Below, in pieces: positions 8,838 to 16,052 of a DNA stretch of 40,959 bases. The notes beneath the pieces were generated by a model, which was not told the origin of the DNA, made no database searches, and worked only from the letters and a program-made list of their open reading frames with translations. The position numbers and the translations under genes are program-made. How positions within the stretch are numbered: the first letter of the stretch is position 1; the number at the start of each line of letters is the position of its first letter. The stretch covers positions 1 to 40,959 of the forward strand of contig JACRIY010000059.1 of assembly GCA_016235805.1 (NCBI GenBank), given 5' to 3'. This stretch comes from Rhodocyclales bacterium (GTDB lineage: Bacteria > Pseudomonadota > Gammaproteobacteria > Burkholderiales > Rhodocyclaceae).

Positions 8838-9004
8838 GGCTCGCCCTTTAAGCTTTTCATAAGGGCCCGGCGGACTTCGCGATTTGGTTTGGCGAATGCA
8901 AAGCCAAACTTTGCTCGCAGTACTGCCGAACCTTGAAGGAGCAACATTGCACGGGTTTCGCGCGGGCAATGCGCGGCAGGCACGCGGCCTCGGACCTTAC
9001 TCAT
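8834..9004 (-). CDS. Small basic island protein, coupled to the ATPase gene
   Basis: A 56-residue protein MSKVRGRVPAAHC...MKSLKGEP, rich in Arg and Lys, with no recognised domain. Its stop overlaps the ATPase start as ATGA, the usual sign of coupled translation. Its own start lies inside the end of the preceding small gene. The operon layout is the only support, so the function is unknown. Confidence 0.55.
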   Translation of the reverse strand: MSKVRGRVPAAHCPRETRAMLLLQGSAVLRAKFGFAFAKPNREVRRALMKSLKGEP

Positions 9005-9167
9005 GATGGCCGCACTCCTGGGCAGGCAGCAGCGCAAGCACGGCGGCGTCAAGCGCTGCGATGGCGAACAGCAGGACCTTGAGTTGCAATGCAATTGGCG
9101 GCGAATCGCAGGTGTCAGAAGTTCTTGGGGTCGCCTGCCAACGGCCCGCTTTTATTGTCGTCGTCAT
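8997..9167 (-). CDS. Possible small island protein with a hydrophobic segment
   Basis: A 56-codon frame beginning MTTTIKAGRWQATP and ending QECGHHE. A GAGG site lies about 9 bases before the ATG. It fills the gap between the AlpA-like gene and the next small gene, and it overlaps the latter's start (ATGAGTAA). Residues about 26-48 are hydrophobic (ALQLKVLLFAIAALDAAVLA), so it might sit in the membrane. Support is the spacing and ribosome site only. Confidence 0.45.
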   Translation of the reverse strand: MTTTIKAGRWQATPRTSDTCDSPPIALQLKVLLFAIAALDAAVLALLPAQECGHHE

Positions 9168-9176
9168 CGCAGAACC

Positions 9177-9407
9177 TCAAGCTTTCGCCAGTGCTTTGCG
9201 AAGGCCACCGACAACCCAGCCCGTGATTCTCAAGGATGGCTTGACTGGCTTCGGTATGCGATTGTCTTTCGCCATACGCCAGACCGTCGGAACGGAGCAT
9301 CCGAACAAACCCGCAACAACTTTGTCGCGGACGATGGCGCTATCTGGTAGCTGATCGAAATTGCGGAGCGCGTCGGGGATTGCGCCTTGATTGATCCGTT
9401 GAGCCAT
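9177..9407 (-). CDS. AlpA-like excisionase/regulator (helix-turn-helix)
   Basis: A 76-residue protein with DKVVAGLFGCSVPTVWRMAK (residues about 29-48), a helix-turn-helix of the AlpA/MerR-like excisionase type, followed by IPKPVKPSLRITGW, which matches the wing these proteins carry. AlpA-family proteins activate integrase genes or act as excision factors of P4-like elements. AAGGA lies about 9 bases before the ATG. It is probably the first gene of the ATPase operon. Confidence 0.8.
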   Translation of the reverse strand: MAQRINQGAIPDALRNFDQLPDSAIVRDKVVAGLFGCSVPTVWRMAKDNRIPKPVKPSLRITGWVVGGLRKALAKA

Positions 9408-9544
9408 GTTGTTGTCCTTTCTTGGACTGTATGAACATGGTTCGACTATGGCAGTTACGAATCAACAAAAAAACGAGATTGGGTTTCCATTTAACAGGTA
9501 CACCCATTCTGTAACCCTTGCCAATACTGCCTTGCAGGGCAGCG

Positions 9545-10201
9545 TTATTCCTTTGGCTTTCGACCCGGCTTGGCCCATTTCGGGCGAATAATGCTCGATG
9601 CGGCATCTGCCTCTTTTGCAGAAAACCCGCATTTCATCAGCCATGCCTCTACGGCAGCATTGTCGGGGTGGGTACTGCGGGAAGTTTCACTCTGACCTGC
9701 CCAGAACTTGTATGCCGCCTGCTTTAGAAATTGCAGCTTGTCTGAAACATGGGCGCCGCCGGTCTCTATCATCGGCTTATCCCCGGTAGTGGGCATGCCG
9801 TCAGAAAGCAGTTTGCGAAGGTCGTCCGAATGAATGTATATCTGCTCAAGGGAACGAGTCTCGCTTCGTGGCTCTCTGATTTTACTAATCGACCGGCCAT
9901 TCGTCAGGCGAATGAAACTGAACTTCAGATCGCCGCCTAAGCGCTCCATTTGTTGAAAGCTGTCCGAGTCGACATAGACGAACCCGCTAAAAGCATCTAC
10001 AGAATCCGGCGTCGTGCCTTCGAGGATCTGCCTCAAGGACGAGTACTTGTAGTCTGATTCATTGAATAAAGGTATCTCGTACAGAACCCCAAGCGAAAGA
10101 CGCCCTGTTGCAGCCCAATGGATCAGGTCATCTACTTCGCAGCCTAGTTCTGTTGCCGCCGTACTTAGTCGGTAGTACTCGCGTTCAAATGCTTTGCCCA
10201 T
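9545..10201 (-). CDS. Island protein of unknown function
   Basis: A 218-residue protein. The N-terminus YYRLSTAATELGCEVDDLIHWA looks like a helix-turn-helix of the kind that selects DNA or reads context in element-borne proteins. The middle contains FSGFVYVDSDSFQQM. The C-terminal 70 residues (TSRSTHPDNAAVEAWLMKCGFSAKEAD, then PGRKPKE) are typical of hypothetical proteins beside integrases. It lies between the AlpA-like gene and the integrase, on the same strand. No enzymatic motif was seen. A regulatory role is possible but unproven. Confidence 0.6.
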   Translation of the reverse strand: MGKAFEREYYRLSTAATELGCEVDDLIHWAATGRLSLGVLYEIPLFNESDYKYSSLRQILEGTTPDSVDAFSGFVYVDSDSFQQMERLGGDLKFSFIRLTNGRSISKIREPRSETRSLEQIYIHSDDLRKLLSDGMPTTGDKPMIETGGAHVSDKLQFLKQAAYKFWAGQSETSRSTHPDNAAVEAWLMKCGFSAKEADAASSIIRPKWAKPGRKPKE

Positions 10202-10300
10202 ATCGCGCCCTTTCCACGATCACCCTTGAAACTGGATGCCGCGTCAGGCCGGCAAGGGATACCGGCTTTTCGGGAGCTACCCTAGACGCAGCAAAACCTA

Positions 10301-11536
10301 TCAAGCGGCGCTCTTGCCTTTGATCGGCGTCACCATTCCCGCCGCCTGTACCTTGCTGGAAAATTTGCACCATTCATCCATAAGTCGGCGGCGTTTATCG
10401 AACAGACTGCCGCGCGCATAGGCGGCCTCGGCCTTGTCCTTCAACTGGTGCGCCAGGGCATGTTCAATCACTTCACGCGGGTATGCCGTAGTCTCGCCAG
10501 CCCAGTCGCGGAACGTGGAACGGAAGCCATGCGCCGTCAGATCGGCGCGGCCCATGCGGTCAAGTAGTTTGCTCATGGCGGCATCGGAGAACTGTTTGCC
10601 GGTCGGCGACAGGAACACGATTTCGCTATCTTGCGGCAGGGCTTTCAGTAGTTTCACGGCAGTATCGGATAGCGGGATACGGTGTTCCTTCTTCGCCTTC
10701 ATCCTGCTGGCGGGAATTGTCCAGACAGCGCCAGCCAGATCAATTTCGCTCCAGGTCGCACCGCGAACTTCACCAGATCGAGCCGCCGTCAGAATGGCGA
10801 ACTCCAGCATTCGCGCCGCTATGCCTTCCTGTTGGCGCAATGCCGCCATAAATGCGCCGACTTCGTGCCAATCAAGCGCGGCATGATGTTCAACTGTCCT
10901 CACCTTGTTGGGTGCAGCCAGCAGAACGTCGAGATGCCCGCGCCACCGTGCCGGGTTCTCGCCTTTGCGATAGCCGCTTACCGTGGCCCAGTCCAGCACC
11001 GATTCGATTCGTCCGCGAAGCCTGCTTGCTGTCTCGGTCTTGGTCGTCCAGATCGGCGACAGAATCTTGAGGATATGTTCCTTCTCGATGCTGCCGACGA
11101 ATACTTTTCCGATCACGGGATAGGCGTAGGTCTCCAGCGTATTGCGCCACTGGTCGCCGTGCTTGGCATTCTTCCAGCCTGCTTCTTTGACGGCGATATA
11201 GGCCGATGCAGCATCGGAAAATGTCATGGCCCCGGCCACTGCAGCTGCCAGCGCGCTTTTCTTGGCGCGCCTGTCCTCGATAGGGTCGATGCCCTTGTCG
11301 ATCTGGTCGCGCCTCTCCCGTGCCTTCTCTTTGGCGCCTGCCAGGGTAACGTCAGGGTATCCCCCAAGCCCCATGTCCCGACGCTTGCCGCCTACCATCG
11401 CGCGGAGTATCCAAGAGCGTGCGCCCCGGTCTGTCACCTGCAATGCCAGCCCCGCTACGCCACCGACGGCATGCAGGCCGGGAGTGTTCAGCCTGCCAAC
11501 TTCTAGCGCCCCGAGTTCCTTTGCTTTGCGTGCCAT
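10301..11536 (-). CDS. P4-type tyrosine integrase
   Basis: A 411-residue site-specific recombinase. Residues about 1-95 form the DUF4102 arm-binding domain (GLALQVTDRGARSWILR and LGGYPDVTLAGAKEKA). The core-binding region follows at about 105-200, and the catalytic domain has R253 (TAARSGEVRG), K282/K283, H336-x2-R339 (HGFRSTFRDW), H363 and the nucleophile Y373 (AAYARGSLFDKRR). All key residues are present, so it should be active. It is the gene nearest the presumed attachment site. Its 5' end overlaps one arm of an inverted repeat, hinting at self-control. Confidence 0.95.
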   Translation of the reverse strand: MARKAKELGALEVGRLNTPGLHAVGGVAGLALQVTDRGARSWILRAMVGGKRRDMGLGGYPDVTLAGAKEKARERRDQIDKGIDPIEDRRAKKSALAAAVAGAMTFSDAASAYIAVKEAGWKNAKHGDQWRNTLETYAYPVIGKVFVGSIEKEHILKILSPIWTTKTETASRLRGRIESVLDWATVSGYRKGENPARWRGHLDVLLAAPNKVRTVEHHAALDWHEVGAFMAALRQQEGIAARMLEFAILTAARSGEVRGATWSEIDLAGAVWTIPASRMKAKKEHRIPLSDTAVKLLKALPQDSEIVFLSPTGKQFSDAAMSKLLDRMGRADLTAHGFRSTFRDWAGETTAYPREVIEHALAHQLKDKAEAAYARGSLFDKRRRLMDEWCKFSSKVQAAGMVTPIKGKSAA

Positions 11537-11594
11537 ATCACCCCCACAATGTACCCATCAATAGATATGAGATTAGGCGATAGGGTGTGATATG
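11534..11594. promoter_or_regulatory. Inverted repeat over the integrase start
   Basis: CATATCACCCCC (11534-11545) and GGGTGTGATATG (11583-11594) are inverted copies with one mismatch, separated by 37 bases. The left arm covers the integrase ATG. This could be an operator or arm-type site for the integrase or the AlpA-like protein. It is visible in sequence; its role is inferred. Confidence 0.4.
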
Positions 11595-11693
11595 TCAAGA
11601 AATGGGTGAACTAGCTGGAAAGCTTAGCAGGACAAGGAAAGGCGTTATGTCTTGACGCTGCGTGATAGGGCTTGAGAGTACGGCGGAAGGGGA

Positions 11694-11707
11694 CACCCTC
11701 TCCGCCA
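11694..11707 (+). other. Probable right attachment site: 3' end of a tRNA-Ser gene
   Basis: CACCCTCTCCGCCA equals the usual 3' end of bacterial tRNA-Ser, including the CCA. It is just outside the integrase and marks the switch from lower-GC island to GC-rich backbone. The rest of the tRNA is absent, as expected where an element splits the gene and only the 3' duplicate remains. The sequence also forms the right arm of a hairpin (11682-11706), so chance or a structural role is possible. Confidence 0.5.
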
Positions 11708-11752
11708 CCTGATTCTACCTGCTGCAAACCCCCTGAATAGCCTGCCCTGAAA

Positions 11753-13996
11753 TCACCCCTGGCCGCCCTTGCGGCGCGACAGGGGATGCCGCGGCACGCC
11801 CGGATGCCGCGGCGTCGGCGCTGCTTTGCCGGGCTTGGCCGGAGCGGCGGGAGTTGATCGCCGTGTCGCCAGCGCCGACTTTTGCGGGCGCTTGTCCGCA
11901 AGGGCCGTTGGGCGCTGCGGCAGTGACGAAGTTCCCGTGCCGGCCGGTTGCCAGGCCGGGATCAGGTGGCGCTTGCCGGGCCCGATCAGGTCGACACGGC
12001 CCATCGCCTTCAAGGCTTCGCGCAGCAGCGGCCAGTTCTCCGGATCGTGGTAGCGCAGGAAGGCCTTTTGCAGCTTGCGCTGCCGGCCGCCGCGCACCAC
12101 GGCAACCTTCTCCGATTCCGTCGTGACCTTGCGCAGCGGGTTCTTTTCCGTGTGCCACATCGCGGTGGCCAGCGCCAGCGGCGTCGGCAGGAAGGTCTGC
12201 ACCTGGTCGAGGCGGAAGCCGTTCTTCTTCAGCCACAGCGCCAGTTCCAGCATGTCTTCATCGGTGGTGCCCGGGTGGGCGGCGATGAAGTAGGGGATCA
12301 GGTACTGCTCCTTGCCGGCTTCCTTGGAGAACTTGTCGAACATCTGCTTGAAGCGTTCGTAGGCGCCCATCCCCGGCTTCATCATTTTCGACAGCGGGCC
12401 TTCCTCGCTGTGTTCCGGCGCGATCTTGAGGTAGCCGCCGACATGGTGCGTCACCAGTTCCCTGACGTATTCCGGCGAGCGCACCGCGAGGTCGTAGCGC
12501 AGGCCGGACCCGATCAGGATCTTCTTGATGCCGGGCAGGGCGCGGGCCTTGCGGTAGAGCGAGATCAGCGGCGCGTGGTCGGTGTTGAGGTTTTCACAGA
12601 TGCCCGGATAGACGCAGGAGAGACGGCGGCAGGAGGACTCGATCTTCGGGTCCTTGCAGGCCATGCGGTACATGTTGGCGGTGGGCCCGCCGATGTCGGA
12701 GATGACGCCGGTGAAGCCTGGTGTCTTGTCGCGGATCTCCTCGACTTCGCGCAGGATCGAGGCTTCCGAGCGGCTCTGGATGATGCGCCCTTCATGCTCG
12801 GTGATCGAACAGAAGGTGCAGCCGCCGAAGCAGCCGCGCATGATGTTGATCGAGAAGCGGATCATCTCCCAGGCCGGGATCTTGGCGTCGCCATAGGACG
12901 GGTGCGGCGCGCGGGCGTAGGGCAGGCCGAAGACGTGGTCCATTTCTTCGGTGGTCAGCGGAATCGGCGGCGGGTTCAACCAGACGTCGCGGGCGCCGTG
13001 GCCCTGAACAAGGGCGCGCGCGTTGCCGGGGTTGGATTCGAGGTGGAACACGCGTGACGCGTGGGCATACAGCACCGGATCGTCGCGCACCTGCTCGAAG
13101 GAGGGCAGGCGCACGACGGTGTGGGCTCGAGCCGCCTTGTGCTGCGCCAGGCGCTCTGCACGGCTGATCACGCGCACGATCACCGTATCACCAGCGCCGA
13201 CTTTTGAATCGGTCGGCTGTGCCGGTTCCATCGCGTAGGGGTCGGGGTGCGCCTGCACCGAACCGGGAGTATCGAGCAGCGTCGAGTCGACCTCGGCCCA
13301 TTCGGCCGTCGGCTTCCATCCGCGCAGGGCCATGAAGGCCGTGCCGCGCAGGTCGCGGATCGACTCGATGGCTTCGCCCTTCGCCAGCCGGTGCGAAAGC
13401 TCGACCAGCGCCCGCTCGGCATTGCCGAACAGCAGCAGGTCGGCCTTGCTGTCGGGCAGCACCGAGTGCCGCACCTTGTCGCTCCAGTAGTCGTAGTGCG
13501 CGATGCGGCGCAGGCTCGCCTCGATGCTGCCGATCACGATGTTGGCGTCGGGAAAGGCTTCGCGCGCGCGCTGCGCATAGACCACCACGGCGCGATCCGG
13601 GCGCCTGTTCGGTTCGGCGTTCGGCGTATAGGCGTCGTCGGAGCGGATCTTGCGATCGGCCGTGTAGCGATTGACCATCGAATCCATGTTGCCGGCGGTG
13701 ATGCCGAAGAACAGTTTCGGTCTGCCCAGCCGCTTGAAGTCCGCCGGGGAGTGCCAGTCGGGCTGGCTGATGATGCCGACCCGAAAGCCCTGCGCCTCGA
13801 GCAGGCGGCCGACCAGCGCCATGCCGAAGCTGGGGTGGTCGATGTAGGCGTCGCCGGTGACGAGGATGACGTCGCACTCGTCCCAGCCCAGCGCGTCCAT
13901 TTCGGCACGCGACATGGGCAGGAAAGGTGCGATGCCGAAGCGCTGCGCCCAATGTTTGCGATAGGAAGTCAGCGGCTTGGCCGCAGTCGTGGTCAT
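11753..13996 (-). CDS. ygiQ: YgiQ-family radical SAM protein
   Basis: A 747-residue protein. The radical-SAM cluster motif C389-x3-C393-x2-C396 is in [16 protein letters not shown]. The N-terminal domain has the YgiQ-typical [20 protein letters not shown] and [13 protein letters not shown], and the C-terminal region contains [18 protein letters not shown]. The cellular role of YgiQ is not established. Two dispersed-repeat copies fall inside: one encodes KVGAGDTV at about residue 264, in a variable segment before [10 protein letters not shown]; the other lies in the basic C-terminal tail and is read in another frame as KSALATR. The tail of about 60 residues is low-complexity (Pro, Ala, Arg). 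The HNH gene lies 15 bases upstream, probably in the same transcript. Confidence 0.92.
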   Translation of the reverse strand: MTTTAAKPLTSYRKHWAQRFGIAPFLPMSRAEMDALGWDECDVILVTGDAYIDHPSFGMALVGRLLEAQGFRVGIISQPDWHSPADFKRLGRPKLFFGITAGNMDSMVNRYTADRKIRSDDAYTPNAEPNRRPDRAVVVYAQRAREAFPDANIVIGSIEASLRRIAHYDYWSDKVRHSVLPDSKADLLLFGNAERALVELSHRLAKGEAIESIRDLRGTAFMALRGWKPTAEWAEVDSTLLDTPGSVQAHPDPYAMEPAQPTDSKVGAGDTVIVRVISRAERLAQHKAARAHTVVRLPSFEQVRDDPVLYAHASRVFHLESNPGNARALVQGHGARDVWLNPPPIPLTTEEMDHVFGLPYARAPHPSYGDAKIPAWEMIRFSINIMRGCFGGCTFCSITEHEGRIIQSRSEASILREVEEIRDKTPGFTGVISDIGGPTANMYRMACKDPKIESSCRRLSCVYPGICENLNTDHAPLISLYRKARALPGIKKILIGSGLRYDLAVRSPEYVRELVTHHVGGYLKIAPEHSEEGPLSKMMKPGMGAYERFKQMFDKFSKEAGKEQYLIPYFIAAHPGTTDEDMLELALWLKKNGFRLDQVQTFLPTPLALATAMWHTEKNPLRKVTTESEKVAVVRGGRQRKLQKAFLRYHDPENWPLLREALKAMGRVDLIGPGKRHLIPAWQPAGTGTSSLPQRPTALADKRPQKSALATRRSTPAAPAKPGKAAPTPRHPGVPRHPLSRRKGGQG
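11859..11884 (+). repeat. Dispersed 26-bp repeat, copy 2 (ygiQ 3' end)
   Basis: A perfect consensus copy with core CCAGCGCCGACTTTTG. On the ygiQ strand it is read as KSALATR, a different frame from the copy at 13181. Confidence 0.9.
13181..13206 (+). repeat. Dispersed 26-bp repeat, copy 3 (inside ygiQ)
   Basis: A perfect consensus copy. On the ygiQ strand it is read as KVGAGDTV at about residues 264-271, in a stretch that looks like a linker. Confidence 0.9.
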
Positions 13997-14011
13997 CAGG
14001 AAGTGCCGGGG

Positions 14012-14587
14012 TCAGGCCGCGCGGACGCGGCTTTGGGAAGGAACATGGCGCGCCAGGAAGTCCATCTGGTCGGCCAGGATGTTGCGGTTGGAGAGTATCA
14101 AGTACTCCGCCTTGTTCGGCACATAGGGCGCATAGACGAGTTCCATGCGGGCCTGTTCCGGCGTACGTCCGCTCTTGGTCTGGTTGCAGTTGCGGCAGGC
14201 GGTGACCACGTTCATCCAGCTGTCCCGGCCGCCCTGCGACACCGGCACGATATGGTCGCGGGTCAACCGCTGCGAGGAGAACTCGCGCGCGCAATAGGCG
14301 CAGATGTGGCGGTCGCGATGGAACAGTTCGCGGTTGGACAACGGCGGCGTCGGATGCAGCGACTTGCCCGAGAGCGCCTTGCCGCGGATGGCGATGATGC
14401 TGCTGGTGGCGAGCTCCGAACGTTCGCCGGTGACGCGGTTGGTGCCGCCGTAGAAAATGAACTGGGTGTCGCCGGCGTCCCAGGCAACAAGATCCCGCGC
14501 GACGTAAACGCAGGCGTGTTGCCAACTCACCCAGCGGTGCGGGACACCATGCTGGTCGAGGGTAAGGATCAACGGATGGCTGGTCAT
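14012..14587 (-). CDS. HNH endonuclease family protein
   Basis: A 191-residue protein. The HNH/zinc site is complete: C96-x2-C99 (CAYC), D111-H112 (RDHIVPVSQGG), the Asn in SWMNVVTAC, and C131-x2-C134 (CRNC). The N-terminal 85 residues (LDQHGVPHRWVSWQHACVYV) are typical of the stand-alone HNH proteins common in betaproteobacteria, whose substrate is not known. The ATG at 14587 was chosen because the upstream extension has low-complexity shadow sequence. It is transcribed toward ygiQ (15-base gap) and away from the TonB-like gene. Confidence 0.85.
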   Translation of the reverse strand: MTSHPLILTLDQHGVPHRWVSWQHACVYVARDLVAWDAGDTQFIFYGGTNRVTGERSELATSSIIAIRGKALSGKSLHPTPPLSNRELFHRDRHICAYCAREFSSQRLTRDHIVPVSQGGRDSWMNVVTACRNCNQTKSGRTPEQARMELVYAPYVPNKAEYLILSNRNILADQMDFLARHVPSQSRVRAA

Positions 14588-14628
14588 CTCTATAGAATCC
14601 TGTATCGCGAAGAATTTAGCAGAGAGTA

Positions 14629-15402
14629 ATGACTTTTGATAGTCCGGAGTTGAAGGGAATTGCCGTGCGGCGGATGCGCTATGCCGTCGGCGCATCCCTG
14701 TTGCTCCATCTGCTGCTGTTCTGGCCTGCTGCGTCGCCGCTCCTGAACCGGGACCCGCCGGCTGCTCTGCACGCCACCGTGCGCCAAGCCCAGCCGCCGC
14801 CCGCTGCCATCGCTCCGGTTCCGCCCCAATCGCCAGCGACCGCCGTTGCCCGGGCGCGTAGCGAAGTGGCGGAGGTCGCGGCGCCCGCGCGCGACTCCGA
14901 GGCACGATTCGCGACGCCGGCGCCGATGCCTGCCATTCCTGCATTGGAGCCATCGAAGCCTGTTTCGGTTCCGCACACCGTCGAGCCCGCGACGAAATCG
15001 CCGCCCGTCAGAGCTGGGCAAGCGCCCGTTGTCGCCGCGTCGGTGACAGCGTCACCGCTCGGCGGCAGCCTGCTGACGCCGACCAATGCGACCGGCGAGG
15101 CGGTGGATGGGCTGCGCGGTTACCGGCTGGCGGTGGCCGGTCAGGCGCGGCGCTTCAAGCGCTATCCGGCGCAGGCCCTGGCCTCGGGATGGGAAGGCAG
15201 CGCCGACGTGCGCCTCGAAGTCGGCGGCGACGGTCGGGCGCAGGCCGCGACGCTGTCCCGGTCCAGCGGGCACGAATTGCTCGATCGGGCGGCGCTGGCC
15301 ATGATCGATGCCGGCGCGGAGCGCGCCCGCGTGCCCGAGAGCCTGCGCGGTCGAGCCTTTGCCATCGTGCTGCCGGTGGTGTTCAACCTCGGCGAGGAAT
15401 GA
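14629..15402 (+). CDS. TonB-family energy transducer
   Basis: A 257-residue protein. It has a short cytoplasmic leader, one membrane helix (about residues 17-35, VGASLLLHLLLFWPAA), a long Pro/Ala-rich periplasmic spacer (about 40-160) and a TonB-type C-terminal domain (YPAQALASGWEGSADVRLEV, then LLDRAALAMIDAG, then FAIVLPVVFNL). It should pass proton-motive energy to an outer-membrane receptor. No exbB, exbD or receptor is adjacent, so its partner is unknown. It is divergent from the HNH gene with 41 bases between them. Confidence 0.85.
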   Translation: MTFDSPELKGIAVRRMRYAVGASLLLHLLLFWPAASPLLNRDPPAALHATVRQAQPPPAAIAPVPPQSPATAVARARSEVAEVAAPARDSEARFATPAPMPAIPALEPSKPVSVPHTVEPATKSPPVRAGQAPVVAASVTASPLGGSLLTPTNATGEAVDGLRGYRLAVAGQARRFKRYPAQALASGWEGSADVRLEVGGDGRAQAATLSRSSGHELLDRAALAMIDAGAERARVPESLRGRAFAIVLPVVFNLGEE

Positions 15403-15418
15403 GCGAGCGCCGTTCAGC

Positions 15419-15970
15419 CTAACGCGGCGGGAGGGTCAGGTCTTCGGTATGCAATCGCCAGGCACCGGCGCGGCGGTCGGCAAAAAAATGCCGCAGGGTG
15501 ATCGCGATGGTGCGGAAGGCGATCTCGTCCCAGGGAATCTCGTCCTCGGCAAACAGCCGCAGTTCCAGGGTTTCGATACCGGGGGCAAAGTCCAGGTCGA
15601 GCAGGCGCGAGCGGTAGATGACATGCACCTGATGGATGTGCGGCACGCTGATCATGGTGTACATCTCGCCCAGTTCGATGCGGGCGCAGGCTTCTTCGAG
15701 GGTTTCGCGCAGGGCGGCGTCGGCCACCGATTCGCCGTTCTCCATGAAGCCGGCCGGCAGCGTCCACTTGCCGTGGCGGGGCTCGATCGCGCGGCGGCAA
15801 AGCAGGATGCGGTCCTCCCATTCGGGCAGGGCGCCGACCACCAGTCGCGGGTTGCGGTAATGGATCGAGCCGCAGGCGTCGCAGACATGGCGCGGCAGCG
15901 AGTCGCCCGCCGGAACCCGCAGTACGACGGGGGCGCCACAGGCACTGCAGAAGTTCATCGCCGGGTCCAT
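15419..15970 (-). CDS. Nudix hydrolase with N-terminal zinc ribbon
   Basis: A 183-residue protein. C8, C11, C30 and C33 form a zinc ribbon like that of NudC-type enzymes. The Nudix box starts at G74 (GFMENGE...RETLEEAC) with E80, R88, E89, E92 and E93; the usual Gly after EEA is replaced by Cys. Nudix enzymes split X-linked nucleoside diphosphates; the substrate here cannot be read from the sequence. It is convergent with the TonB-like gene, 16 bases apart. Met5 is an alternative start. Confidence 0.85.
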   Translation of the reverse strand: MDPAMNFCSACGAPVVLRVPAGDSLPRHVCDACGSIHYRNPRLVVGALPEWEDRILLCRRAIEPRHGKWTLPAGFMENGESVADAALRETLEEACARIELGEMYTMISVPHIHQVHVIYRSRLLDLDFAPGIETLELRLFAEDEIPWDEIAFRTIAITLRHFFADRRAGAWRLHTEDLTLPPR

Positions 15971-16052
15971 GGGGCGATTCTAGCGCGGCCTGCCGGCCCT
16001 TCGGCATTGCCCAGCGGCGGGGAATGGTGATATAAGCCTGACCTTGACCATC

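Noticed and set aside
8837..8969. N-terminal extension of the RepA-like ATPase to an earlier ATG.
   Set aside because: The extension overlaps the upstream small gene in another frame and has no ribosome site. The ATG at 8837 has both a ribosome site and an ATGA overlap.
11682..11706. Hairpin read as a plain terminator between island and ygiQ.
   Set aside because: It has no T-run on either side. The tRNA-Ser 3' match at a composition boundary next to an integrase explains it better, though the hairpin is real.
13181..13206. The encoded VGAGDTV peptide resembles the GAGD anion-hole motif of PfkB sugar kinases.
   Set aside because: The host proteins have no other kinase features, and the peptide arises from a DNA repeat that is read in other frames elsewhere.
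13188..14525. Open frames of over 440 codons on both strands over ygiQ and the HNH gene.
   Set aside because: Shadow frames of genes with intact radical-SAM and HNH motifs; Arg-rich translation.
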